A DNA stretch of 15,245 nucleotides from JBGSWL01 sp041752455 (GCA_041752455.1 JBGSWL010000160.1:1-15245); one strand, 5' to 3'. Positions 1 to 7,155 are shown, numbered from the stretch's first letter. Numbers and translations are program-made. The notes: a model not told the origin generated them from the sequence alone.

Positions 1-168
1 CGCGATCCCGGCAGGGTCAAGCCGGGCGAAGCGTTGACGCTGCGGTTTGCCGGCGCACGCGACCTTGGCGTGGTGGCGGTCGGTGGTCCGGGCTCGGCCG
101 AAAAGCCCAAGCCGGAAAAGCCGGCGCGCAAAACCGGCGGCAGTGCCGGGCAGGACACGCTGTTCTGA
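1..168 (+). CDS. xseA: Exodeoxyribonuclease VII large subunit, C-terminal end (partial)
   Basis: Frame 1 is open from the window edge to a TGA at 166-168 and encodes 55 residues. They read as a short beta-rich stretch (KPGEALTLRFAGARDLGVVAV), then a Lys/Pro/Ala-rich linker, and end in GQDTLF. This matches what I know of alphaproteobacterial XseA C-termini: a 'PGD/EALTLRF.DG.v.vv' strand followed by a basic tail ending in a 'QGsLF'-like motif. XseA pairs with XseB in exonuclease VII, which degrades single-stranded DNA into short oligonucleotides in repair. The catalytic part lies outside the window, so the call rests on the tail alone. The gene is cut only by the window edge, and no sign of decay is visible. 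No U-tailed terminator follows its stop. Confidence 0.7.
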   Translation, partial: RDPGRVKPGEALTLRFAGARDLGVVAVGGPGSAEKPKPEKPARKTGGSAGQDTLF

Positions 169-203
169 GTTTCAGGCTTGTTTTGGCAATTTTGGTGTCG
201 CGG

Positions 204-223
204 CCACTTCCCTCGGGAAGTGG
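204..223. repeat. Perfect inverted repeat overlapping the tRNA-His CCA end
   Basis: CCACTTCC at 204-211 and GGAAGTGG at 216-223 are exact reverse complements separated by 4 bases. The right arm contains the CCA-encoding triplet (221-223) of the minus-strand tRNA-His gene. In the precursor RNA the CCA end could therefore pair with the 3' trailer. No T-run follows on either strand, so a classical rho-independent terminator is not supported. It could be a processing signal, a rho-assisted end, or chance. Confidence 0.5.
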
Positions 224-297
224 TACGAGCGGGTGGACTTGAACCACCGACCTCTGGAGCCACAATCCAGCGCTCTAACCAACTGAGCTACGCCCGC
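221..297 (-). tRNA. tRNA-His (GTG anticodon)
   Basis: On the minus strand a full cloverleaf can be drawn. It has a 7-bp acceptor stem beginning GCGGGCG with two G-U wobbles, the TA at positions 8-9, and a D-arm GCTCAGTTGGTTAGAGC. The anticodon stem-loop reads CTGGA-TTGTGGC-TCCAG with anticodon GTG (plus-strand 261-263). The T-arm is GGTGG-TTCAAGT-CCACC and CCA is encoded at 221-223. The discriminator base is A73 rather than the usual bacterial C73. A73 tRNA-His, lacking the universal G-1 identity feature, is known in one clade of Alphaproteobacteria, so this supports the taxonomic placement. The genomic base at -1 (position 298) is G on the minus strand, but with A73 it has no pairing partner. 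Confidence 0.95.
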
Positions 298-333
298 CGA
301 TCGTCCTGGCTTTCACCGGACACGACGCTTGCC

Positions 334-362
334 GGATTAGTCGCTTGGCGTCACTTTTGCAA
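334..362 (-). promoter_or_regulatory. Candidate sigma-70 promoter of tRNA-His
   Basis: On the minus strand a TTGCAA (-35-like, 357-362) is followed by exactly 17 bases and then TAATCC (-10-like, 334-339). The -10 box lies 36 bases before the first base of tRNA-His, which would give a leader of about 30 nt. The phasin terminator lies just upstream, consistent with a separate transcription unit. This is a by-eye consensus match only. Confidence 0.45.
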
Positions 363-383
363 GCGGCATGGCGACGTGTGGCG

Positions 384-413
384 ACAAGCAAAAGCCGCCC
401 CGAAGGGCGGCTT
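384..413 (-). terminator. Rho-independent terminator of the phasin gene
   Basis: AAGCCGCCC (392-400) and GGGCGGCTT (405-413) form a perfect 9-bp GC-rich stem with a 4-base loop. On the minus strand the stem is followed by TTTTGCTTGT (393-384), a usable U-tract. It begins 36 bases past the phasin stop codon and precedes the tRNA-His promoter. Confidence 0.85.
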
Positions 414-449
414 CAATCGCCATGACCCGAAGGCCGGCGTGTCGGGAAA

Positions 450-911
450 TCAGGCCTTGAAAGCGCCCATTGCCTTTTCGGCAGCGGCTTTGCTTTCGGC
501 GGTCATTTCTTCGGTGGCCTTCTGGTAGAGGGCCTGCATTGCCTTGGCGTCGTCGACAGCCTTTTCAGCCTGCGTGCGGACATAGGCGGTCTGGATCTCG
601 AAGAGATCAGCAACCGACTTCAGGCCGACGAGCTTTTCGAAATGGCTGAAAGCGCTTTCGGTGTTGGCGCGCATCGCATCGATGGCTGCCAGCGAAATCT
701 TGGCGGCATGGGCCTGTGCGGTGTGGAGACCGGCTTCGGCATCCTTCTGGACGTCATCGAGAACAGCCTTCGACTTCTCGAAGGTTTCCTTCGACTTGTT
801 GAGGGCTTCTTCTGCCATCGTACGGAACTTCTCGACCATCTCGGTCGGGTTCACGGCTTCGGTCATGTTGAACATTTCGGCGGCTTCAACGGGCTTTGCG
901 GCTTTGGCCAT
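450..911 (-). CDS. phaP1: Phasin (polyhydroxyalkanoate granule-associated protein)
   Basis: The product has 153 residues, is rich in Ala, Lys and Glu, and contains no Cys or Trp. It is almost entirely amphipathic helix. The pattern 'EMVEKFRTMAEEALNKSKE ... AQAHAAKISLAAIDAMRANTESAF' and 'FEIQTAYVRTQAEKAVDDAK' is typical of the phasin family: helical bundle proteins that coat intracellular polyhydroxybutyrate granules and control their size and number. The length is normal for rhizobial phasins. The ATG at 909-911 has a good ribosome-binding site (AAGGAG on the minus strand, 919-924). The gene is monocistronic, divergent from the kinase, and ends in a strong terminator. By recalled synteny it corresponds to S. 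meliloti phaP1 (SMc00777). The upstream TGCAT(T/C)GCA repeats suggest control by the PHB-responsive repressor PhaR/AniA, which is inference. Confidence 0.88.
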   Translation of the reverse strand: MAKAAKPVEAAEMFNMTEAVNPTEMVEKFRTMAEEALNKSKETFEKSKAVLDDVQKDAEAGLHTAQAHAAKISLAAIDAMRANTESAFSHFEKLVGLKSVADLFEIQTAYVRTQAEKAVDDAKAMQALYQKATEEMTAESKAAAEKAMGAFKA

Positions 912-965
912 GGGTCGTCTCCTTGAGGTGGTGTGGCGTCTGCGGGGTGCCTAGCATGGTAAATG

Positions 966-997
966 GTGCATTGCAACATAATTGTGCATCGCACAAT
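966..997. promoter_or_regulatory. Candidate operator of the phasin gene (TGCAT(T/C)GCA direct repeat with a dyad)
   Basis: TGCATTGCA (967-975) and TGCATCGCA (985-993) are nearly identical 9-mers whose starts lie 18 bp apart. The second sits inside a perfect inverted repeat ATTGTGC-ATC-GCACAAT (981-997). The array lies 56-86 bp upstream of the phasin start codon, where a promoter-proximal repressor would bind. PhaR-type regulators of phasin genes in other Alphaproteobacteria are known to bind TGC/GCA-rich repeats, so PhaR (AniA in rhizobia) is the natural candidate. I could not pick a convincing -35/-10 pair within it. Confidence 0.55.
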
Positions 998-1078
998 CAG
1001 AGCGGGGGTTAACCAGAATTGCAATCGGTGCGGCGGGAGGCCCACCGCCAACTGGACGCGGGCGCCAACATGCGTCAA

Positions 1079-1093
1079 TTAAGGACCTGTTAA
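1079..1093. promoter_or_regulatory. Candidate CtrA-binding site upstream of the cbrA-like kinase
   Basis: TTAA (1079-1082), seven bases GGACCTG, then TTAA (1090-1093) is an exact match to the core TTAA-N7-TTAA of the alphaproteobacterial CtrA box. The base after the second half-site is T rather than the preferred C. It ends 67 bp before the kinase start codon, inside its probable promoter region. CtrA is the cell-cycle response regulator whose activity CbrA-type kinases influence through DivK, so a feedback loop is plausible. This has not been shown here. Confidence 0.5.
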
Positions 1094-1160
1094 TCTTGTT
1101 GCTGCCGCACAAACGGCGCATCAGCTTGGCCTCGAACGGTCAACAGAAGACACAGGTTGG

Positions 1161-4100
1161 GTGATGCGCGACTGGACCGACACATCCTTCATTGACATTG
1201 CAGTGCGCGATGGCGTTCGCGAGCCCATGCTTGCGGGCAAGGCCGTGCTGATCGCCGACTGCCAGACCGGCGAAGTCCGCTTTGCCAACGCTCCGGCTGC
1301 TGCGGTTTTCGAGCTCGATACGATCGGTGTCCAGCCAGTTTCGCAAGGTCCGGGTTCGGTTGCGACGCGCCAGCTGCGCGGCGTATTGTCGTCGCTGGGC
1401 GAAACGCCACGCACCTCCCTCGTGCGTATCGAGGAAGGTCTTTCGTCGCGTCTGGTCGTGGCGACCGTTTCGCCAATCATGCTGCCGTTCATGCACAATG
1501 GCGGACGGCATGGTGTCGTGACCCTCGATGTCTCCATCACTGATCCGCTGGCGACCGCCATCGACGGGCTGGAAGACGAGGCCGTTGGCGCCGCCATCAT
1601 TGATGCGGACGGGCAGATCCTGACATCCGGAGCGCAGTTTGGCCGGATCGGCATTGATGGCGCAACCCTTGCCCGGCTTGCCGAAGAAGTGACCGGTGAA
1701 AGCGACCGCTTGGTCAAGCGCACGGTCGAGACGGCGAACGGAACCGCTGCGGTCGGCGTTGGCCGCCTGTCGGACGAACCGGGGCGCCATCTGGTTCTGG
1801 CGGTGCTGATGGACGAGGAGACCCCCGCGGCCGATGAGCCGCTTCCAGCGGACGCGGTTGCCGGTATCCTTACCGCCGAAATCACCGAGGCCGATGCAAC
1901 CAGCGTCACATTTGCCGAGGACCTCGCAAGTTACGTCGTCGGCGACCATGCGCAGGATACAGCAGACTTTGAAGTTGCCGCGGCGTCGGAAAACTATGCC
2001 GAGATCGAGCCCGTCATCGTGCACCATTCAGAGCCTGAGGACGCGGTGGCTTCCTCCGACCTCGATGTCATCCCGGACATGCAGGGTGAAGACGAACCCC
2101 CGGTTCTGGAAGAGACCGAACATGGCATCGAGCCGGTTCGCAGTGACGAGGCCGACGACAACGGCCACGACGATGACGATGACGATACAGCCGAACTGAT
2201 TGCTGCCGGTGTTATGACAGCGCCGGAGGCTGAAGAGGCCTTTGCCGGTCTCGACACCACATCCGGCCCGATCCGGTTTGTCTGGAAGACCAACCGGGAC
2301 GGCGTTTTCGTCGATGTCTCACCGGAGTTTGCCCGCGCCGTAGGCCCGAATGCCGCCGACATCACCGGTCGCACCTTTGCCGATGTGGCGCGGGTATTCG
2401 ATCTTGATGGCGATGGCGCGATTGCCGACGCGCTGCGCCGCCGCGATACCTGGTCGGGCAAGAGCGTGCTCTGGCCGGTTCAGGGCACCGATCTCCGGGT
2501 GCCGGTCGATCTGGCTGCCCTGCCCTATTACAATCGCGAGCGGGACTTCGAAGGCTATCGCGGTTTCGGCATTGCCCGAACCGCTGACGCCGTCGTCGAT
2601 CCGTCGGAAATCGGGCTCGCCTTGTCCGGACCGGCGCGAAAGCCCGCCGAACTGGACACGCCGCCGCAAGAGCCGCAACCCGCCGTCTCAGCGCCTGAAG
2701 AGATGATGGCGCACGATGCAACAGACACCGCCGAGGAAAACGACACCAGTGCGCCATCCTCGGATGTGACCGATCATATCAACGCTGGCGAGACCGATCT
2801 GGTGGCGGAGATGCCACGGCTCGATGAACCGCCGGTGCTCGTGTCGTCGCGCATCACCCCGCTGCGCCGGGAAAGCGACACAGTCATTGCGTTCACACGT
2901 CGCGACATGCAGCGCCCGAGCCTGTCGCAGACAGAGGCGGCAGCCTTTGCGCGCATCGGCGACAAGCTTGGTGCGGAGGTCGGTCCGGCCCAACCGGCGA
3001 ACGATGATACCGACATGGACGTGCCGGACGCCGATCCGGTCGTCCCGACCGGGATCTTGCAGCCTGACGAGCGCGATGGTGAGCAGATCGAACCGCCAGC
3101 GCCTGATGCGGCGGCGGACGAAACCTCACCTCTTTTCCTGAATGCTGCCGATGAAGCCGAGGTCGAGGCAACAGGCAACGACGAAGACACGTCGGATGAC
3201 GAGGAAGACGACGAAACCGAGAGCGATATCGACAGCGATGGCGATGGTTGGCTTGACGAGGTCGATGACATCGACAGCCAAGAGTCTGACGATGATTCAA
3301 GCGAGGACGAGGACGACAACCACAGCCGGTTGTCCGAGCCGGTTGCCGATGCCGAAAGCGCGGCGCTGCTCGAAACCGACATCGCGCCGCGCGAAGCATC
3401 TGGTGAACTGATCGATTTGCCGAGCGGCGACGACGGTGCGGATGATGGCGCTGCCGAGCCGGTACGCCATGTCCTGGTACCGTCGGCGCTGGATGCTCTG
3501 CCGTTGCCGATCCTGATCGTGCGTGGCGAAAACCCGGTCTATGCCAATGCGGCGTTTCACGCGATGTCCGGCGATGCCGATCTTGAGGCCCTGTCGGCGC
3601 GCGGTATCGACGACTTGTTCGACGGCCCGGCGCTTGGTGCTGGTGACACAGAGGCCGGCGACAGTGACAATGCCCGCCTCGTCACGCTGACCGATGCGTT
3701 CGGTGAAACCTTGATTGCAAGAGTGCACCTGCAACGTGTGCCATTTGCAGACGGCAATGCGCTGATGTTCGCCTTCGAGCCGCGCCCGGCGCGGGACGAC
3801 GAAGCCGAAATGATGCACGCGCAACAGGCGCCGGTTTCAATGGCCAGTCCGTTGAACGATGAACAGCACTTGGTGGAAGAAGCCGATGCACGGGTTGCCG
3901 AACTTGCCGCCATTCTGGATACCGCGACCGATGGCGTGATCGTTTTGGCCGAGGACGGAACCGTGCGCTCGCTCAATGGCTCGGCATCGGCGCTGTTTGG
4001 ATATCGCAGCGACGAAATCGTCGGCAAGTCGTTCTCCTACCTGTTTGCCCATGAGAGCCAGCGCGCGGCGATGGACTATCTGCATGGCCTGTCGAACAAC

Positions 4101-5000
4101 GGTGTTGCCAGCGTTCTGAACGAGGGGCGCGAAGTTCTGGGACGCGAGCGTCAGGGCGGCTTCATTCCGCTGTTCATGACGCTGGGCCGCCTGCCAGCCT
4201 CCAAGGGCTTTTGCGCGGTCCTGCGCGACATCACCGCATGGAAGCAGACCGAGCAGGCTCTGCTGGAAGCGCGGCGCCAGGCAGAGGTTGCCTCAAACAC
4301 CAAGTCGGAGTTTCTTGCCAAGATCAGCCATGAAATCCGCACGCCGCTGAATGCCATCATCGGATTTTCCGAACTGATGACCGAGGAACGGTTCGGACCC
4401 GTCGGCAACCAGCGCTACCGGGAATACCTGACTGATATCAACAAGTCAGGGCGCCATGTGCTCGATCTGGTCAACGATCTTCTGGACATCTCCAAGATCG
4501 AGGCCGGCAAGCAGGAACTGGATTTCGAAAGCGTGCCGCTAAACGACACGATTGCCGAAGCGATCGCCATGGTGCAGCCGCAGGCCAATCGCGACCAGAT
4601 CATCGTGCGCTCCAATCTCGAGACCAATGTACCGCCAGTCGTTGCCGACCTGCGCTCGATCAAGCAGATCGTCCTCAACCTTCTGTCCAACGCGATCCGC
4701 TTCACCCATCCGGGTGGCCAGGTGATCGTGTCGACCAGCTACCAGGCCAACGGTTCGGTGTTGATGCGCGTGCGCGATACGGGCATCGGCATGACCGACA
4801 AGGAATTGCAGAGCGCGCTTCAGCCGTTCCAACAGGTAGCTTCCGCGACGATGCGCCGCAATGACGGCACCGGCCTCGGCCTGCCGCTGACCAAGGCTCT
4901 GGTGGAGGCCAATCGCGCCGAGTTTGCGATCCAGTCAGAACCCGGTGAGGGAACGCGGGTCGATATCACCTTCCCGCCAGCGCGCGTCCTTGCCAGCTGA
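1161..5000 (+). CDS. cbrA: CbrA/PdhS-family multi-PAS sensor histidine kinase
   Basis: The product has 1279 residues from the GTG at 1161; an ATG at 1164 is an equally possible start. No hydrophobic membrane segment is visible, so it is probably cytosolic. The N-terminal ~230 residues look like a PAS-like sensory region. Further PAS-like segments start near residues 372, 777 and 914. Two long acidic, probably disordered linkers lie between them, with Asp/Glu runs near 331-345 and 669-720. The C-terminal kinase has the H-box KISHEIRTPLNAIIGFSE (His1057), N-box Asn1177, G1 DTGIGM (Asp1206) and G2 DGTGLGLPLTKALVEANRA (1235 on). The G2 end 'LPLTKALxEANRA' is typical of the DivJ/PleC/PdhS/CbrA group acting on DivK. 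S. meliloti CbrA affects DivK-CtrA cell-cycle control, envelope, exopolysaccharide and motility. Placement between the phasin and acsA2 supports cbrA, from recalled synteny. PdhS is the main alternative name. Confidence 0.82.
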   Translation: MMRDWTDTSFIDIAVRDGVREPMLAGKAVLIADCQTGEVRFANAPAAAVFELDTIGVQPVSQGPGSVATRQLRGVLSSLGETPRTSLVRIEEGLSSRLVVATVSPIMLPFMHNGGRHGVVTLDVSITDPLATAIDGLEDEAVGAAIIDADGQILTSGAQFGRIGIDGATLARLAEEVTGESDRLVKRTVETANGTAAVGVGRLSDEPGRHLVLAVLMDEETPAADEPLPADAVAGILTAEITEADATSVTFAEDLASYVVGDHAQDTADFEVAAASENYAEIEPVIVHHSEPEDAVASSDLDVIPDMQGEDEPPVLEETEHGIEPVRSDEADDNGHDDDDDDTAELIAAGVMTAPEAEEAFAGLDTTSGPIRFVWKTNRDGVFVDVSPEFARAVGPNAADITGRTFADVARVFDLDGDGAIADALRRRDTWSGKSVLWPVQGTDLRVPVDLAALPYYNRERDFEGYRGFGIARTADAVVDPSEIGLALSGPARKPAELDTPPQEPQPAVSAPEEMMAHDATDTAEENDTSAPSSDVTDHINAGETDLVAEMPRLDEPPVLVSSRITPLRRESDTVIAFTRRDMQRPSLSQTEAAAFARIGDKLGAEVGPAQPANDDTDMDVPDADPVVPTGILQPDERDGEQIEPPAPDAAADETSPLFLNAADEAEVEATGNDEDTSDDEEDDETESDIDSDGDGWLDEVDDIDSQESDDDSSEDEDDNHSRLSEPVADAESAALLETDIAPREASGELIDLPSGDDGADDGAAEPVRHVLVPSALDALPLPILIVRGENPVYANAAFHAMSGDADLEALSARGIDDLFDGPALGAGDTEAGDSDNARLVTLTDAFGETLIARVHLQRVPFADGNALMFAFEPRPARDDEAEMMHAQQAPVSMASPLNDEQHLVEEADARVAELAAILDTATDGVIVLAEDGTVRSLNGSASALFGYRSDEIVGKSFSYLFAHESQRAAMDYLHGLSNNGVASVLNEGREVLGRERQGGFIPLFMTLGRLPASKGFCAVLRDITAWKQTEQALLEARRQAEVASNTKSEFLAKISHEIRTPLNAIIGFSELMTEERFGPVGNQRYREYLTDINKSGRHVLDLVNDLLDISKIEAGKQELDFESVPLNDTIAEAIAMVQPQANRDQIIVRSNLETNVPPVVADLRSIKQIVLNLLSNAIRFTHPGGQVIVSTSYQANGSVLMRVRDTGIGMTDKELQSALQPFQQVASATMRRNDGTGLGLPLTKALVEANRAEFAIQSEPGEGTRVDITFPPARVLAS

Positions 5001-5008
5001 CACGCGGC

Positions 5009-5036
5009 AAAAAGAAACCGGCCACAAGGGGCCGGT
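5009..5036 (-). terminator. Rho-independent terminator reading on the minus strand
   Basis: ACCGGCC (5017-5023) and GGCCGGT (5030-5036) form a perfect 7-bp stem with a 6-base loop. On the minus strand it is followed by TTTCTTTTT (5017-5009). The plus side has no T-run, so it should not stop the kinase transcript by this mechanism. The nearest minus-strand gene, acsA2, ends 157 bases upstream. It therefore closes either a long acsA2 3' UTR or a separate small transcript in the gap. Confidence 0.7.
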
Positions 5037-5104
5037 ATCAAGGGATCAGGCTGTGTGTACGAGAAGCGGCACTCTTGCCGAAGTCCATGCATCGGCAGGA
5101 AGAA

Positions 5105-5135
5105 GTTAAGCTGACCTTAAGATCAAGGTCTTAAC
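5105..5135. promoter_or_regulatory. Long imperfect dyad carrying a TTAA-N7-TTAA (CtrA-type) box
   Basis: Outer arms GTTAA (5105-5109) and TTAAC (5131-5135) enclose inner arms GACCTT and AAGGTC around the centre AAGATC; only a 3-base insertion on the left breaks the symmetry. Within it, TTAA (5106-5109), seven bases GCTGACC and TTAA (5117-5120) again match the CtrA box core. The site lies in the gap between two convergent genes, where no protein-gene promoter is expected. It may be a binding site, an RNA hairpin in the acsA2 3' UTR, or the promoter of an unannotated small RNA. A further GTTAACC lies at 5154-5160. Confidence 0.4.
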
Positions 5136-5193
5136 AAAGCCTCTCGAAACACGGTTAACCAAACATTTCCGCGTGCGGACAATGGCGCACGCC

Positions 5194-7155
5194 TTATCGG
5201 GCAGAAAGTTCCGGCCGGTTTTCGAAATGAACCAGCGCGTGCGGATTGGCCAGCGCTTCCTTGTTCTTGACCGGCCGGCCATGCACCATTTCCCGCACCG
5301 CCAGTTCGACGATCTTGCCGGACTTGGTGCGCGGGATTTCCGGGACGGCAACAATCACCGCCGGCACGTGGCGCGGTGAAGCACCAGCGCGGATCTTGTC
5401 GCAGATGGCCTTTTTCAAGGCATCCGTCAGTTCGATGCCGTTCGCCAGCTGAACGAAAAGAACGACGCGCACATCATCGTCCCATTCCTGACCGATACAA
5501 ATGGCCTCGAGGACCTCGGCCATGTGTTCGACCTGATTATAGATCTCGGCGGTTCCGATCCGCACACCGCCCGGGTTGAGTGTTGCGTCGGACCTTCCGT
5601 AGATGATCATGCCGCCGTGGTCGGTGATCTCGGCAAAATCGCCATGGCACCAGACATTGTCGAAGCGGTCGAAATAGGCGTCGCGATACTTTGCGCCGTC
5701 CGCATCATTCCAGAAGCCGATCGGCATCGACGGGAACGCCTTGGTGCAAACCAGTTCGCCCTTTTGTCCGATGACGGGGTTGCCATGGTCATCCCAGACT
5801 TCGACGGCCATACCGAGTCCCGGACCCTGGATCTCGCCCGTCCAGACCGGCTCTCCCGGCACGCCGAGCACGAAACACGAGACGATGTCGGTTCCGCCGG
5901 AAATCGAGGCGAGATGCACATCGGCCTTGATGCCGTCATAGACGAACCGGAACCCCTCCGGCGACAGCGGCGATCCGGTTGATGAAATGACCCGCACGGT
6001 GGAAAGGTCATGCGTCTCGATCGGACGAAGTCCGGCCTTGCGCACCGCATCGATGTATTTGGCCGAGGTGCCGAAATAGGTCATCGCCTCACGCGCTGCG
6101 AAGTCGAACAGTACATTGCCATCGGGCGCAAATGGCGAGCCATCATACAGCAGCAGCGTGGCGCGCGAGGCGAGCGCCGATACCAGCCAGTTCCACATCA
6201 TCCAGCCGCAAGTGGTGAAATAGAACACCCGGTCGCCGGGCAGGATGCCGGCGTGGAACCGGTGTTCCTTGAGGTGCTGGATCAGGGTTCCGCCAGCCGA
6301 GTGGACGATGCATTTGGGAATGCCGGTCGTTCCGGACGAAAACAGGATGTAGAGCGGATGGGCAAACGGCAGGCGTTCGAAGGTCAGCGCCGAGGGCGAA
6401 AATTCAGCCAATGCAGCATTGAGCGCTCGGGCCATTGGCAGCAGGGCTGCCGTCTGCGAGGCCTGCCCCAGATAGTCGATGACGAGAACATTGTGCACCG
6501 ACGGCAGGTTTGGAACGATCTCGACCAGCTTGTCGGCAATCGAAATCGCCTTGCCATTGTACCAGTAGCCGTCGACCGCGATGAACATCACCGGCTCGAT
6601 CTGCCGGAAACGGTCGAGCACGCCGCCGGGACCAAAGTCCGGCGAACACGATGACCAGATCGCGCCTACCGAGGCAGCGGCAAGCATTCCGGCGACCGTC
6701 TCCGGCATGTTGGCGACCATCGCCGCGACCCGGTCGCCGGGCTTGATGCCTGCGGCGATCATCACCTGCTGGAACCGAGACACCAGTTCGCGCAACTGGC
6801 GCCATGACAAACGGCGCGAGACCTTGTCTTCGCCCGCAAAGACAATGGCGTCGTGATCGCCATCTTCCGCGAGCAGGTTTTCTGCAAAGTTGAGATGGGC
6901 CTGCGGGAAAAAACGGGCGCCCGGCATCTTGTCGCCGTCTTCCAGAATGGTGCTGCCCTTGTCGCCGATTACGCCGCACTCGTCCCACACAAGCGCCCAG
7001 AAGTCCTCGCGGTGGCCGACCGACCATGCGTGCAGGTCTGACCAGTTCTCCATCGGCGTGCCGGTACGCGCGGCGACCATCTGGCGCAAGGCAGCGATCG
7101 GCGATGCGTCGGCCAAGGCCTTCGACGGGGTCCAGAGCAGTGAATGTTCGGTCAT
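5194..7155 (-). CDS. acsA2: Acetoacetyl-CoA synthetase (acetoacetate--CoA ligase)
   Basis: The 653-residue product is an ANL-superfamily adenylating enzyme. It activates acetoacetate with ATP and CoA to acetoacetyl-CoA, the step returning polyhydroxybutyrate-derived acetoacetate to central metabolism. An N-terminal acyl-CoA-synthetase segment ('WSDLHAWSVGHREDFWALVWD', 'FFPQAHLNFAENLL') is followed by the P-loop-like LFSSGTTGIPK. Then come 'YFGTSAKYIDA', 'ISSTGSPLSPEGF' and 'SISGGTDIVSCF', the hinge 'YGRSDATLNPGGVRIGTAEIY', and the catalytic Lys (about 614) in PRTKSGK. These are diagnostic for acetoacetyl-CoA rather than acetyl-CoA synthetase. Length is normal. I chose the ATG at 7153-7155 over one ten codons upstream because GGAG lies 8 bases before it. 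A terminator at 5009-5036 may end the transcript. With the phasin nearby it forms a PHB-related neighbourhood. Confidence 0.95.
   Translation of the reverse strand: MTEHSLLWTPSKALADASPIAALRQMVAARTGTPMENWSDLHAWSVGHREDFWALVWDECGVIGDKGSTILEDGDKMPGARFFPQAHLNFAENLLAEDGDHDAIVFAGEDKVSRRLSWRQLRELVSRFQQVMIAAGIKPGDRVAAMVANMPETVAGMLAAASVGAIWSSCSPDFGPGGVLDRFRQIEPVMFIAVDGYWYNGKAISIADKLVEIVPNLPSVHNVLVIDYLGQASQTAALLPMARALNAALAEFSPSALTFERLPFAHPLYILFSSGTTGIPKCIVHSAGGTLIQHLKEHRFHAGILPGDRVFYFTTCGWMMWNWLVSALASRATLLLYDGSPFAPDGNVLFDFAAREAMTYFGTSAKYIDAVRKAGLRPIETHDLSTVRVISSTGSPLSPEGFRFVYDGIKADVHLASISGGTDIVSCFVLGVPGEPVWTGEIQGPGLGMAVEVWDDHGNPVIGQKGELVCTKAFPSMPIGFWNDADGAKYRDAYFDRFDNVWCHGDFAEITDHGGMIIYGRSDATLNPGGVRIGTAEIYNQVEHMAEVLEAICIGQEWDDDVRVVLFVQLANGIELTDALKKAICDKIRAGASPRHVPAVIVAVPEIPRTKSGKIVELAVREMVHGRPVKNKEALANPHALVHFENRPELSAR

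Noticed and set aside
1140..2027. Long minus-strand open frames opposite the kinase N-terminus
   Set aside because: They are shadows of the kinase frame. The low-complexity Ser/Arg composition comes from its acidic codons, and no start signals are seen.
3165..3325. Repetitive GAC/GAA-rich stretch as a possible tandem repeat or recombination site
   Set aside because: It is simply the acidic linker of the kinase in frame, with irregular codon order and no repeat unit of fixed length.
5009..5036. Terminator of the kinase gene on the + strand
   Set aside because: The stem is close to the kinase stop codon, but no T-run follows on the + strand. The U-tract is on the minus-strand side.
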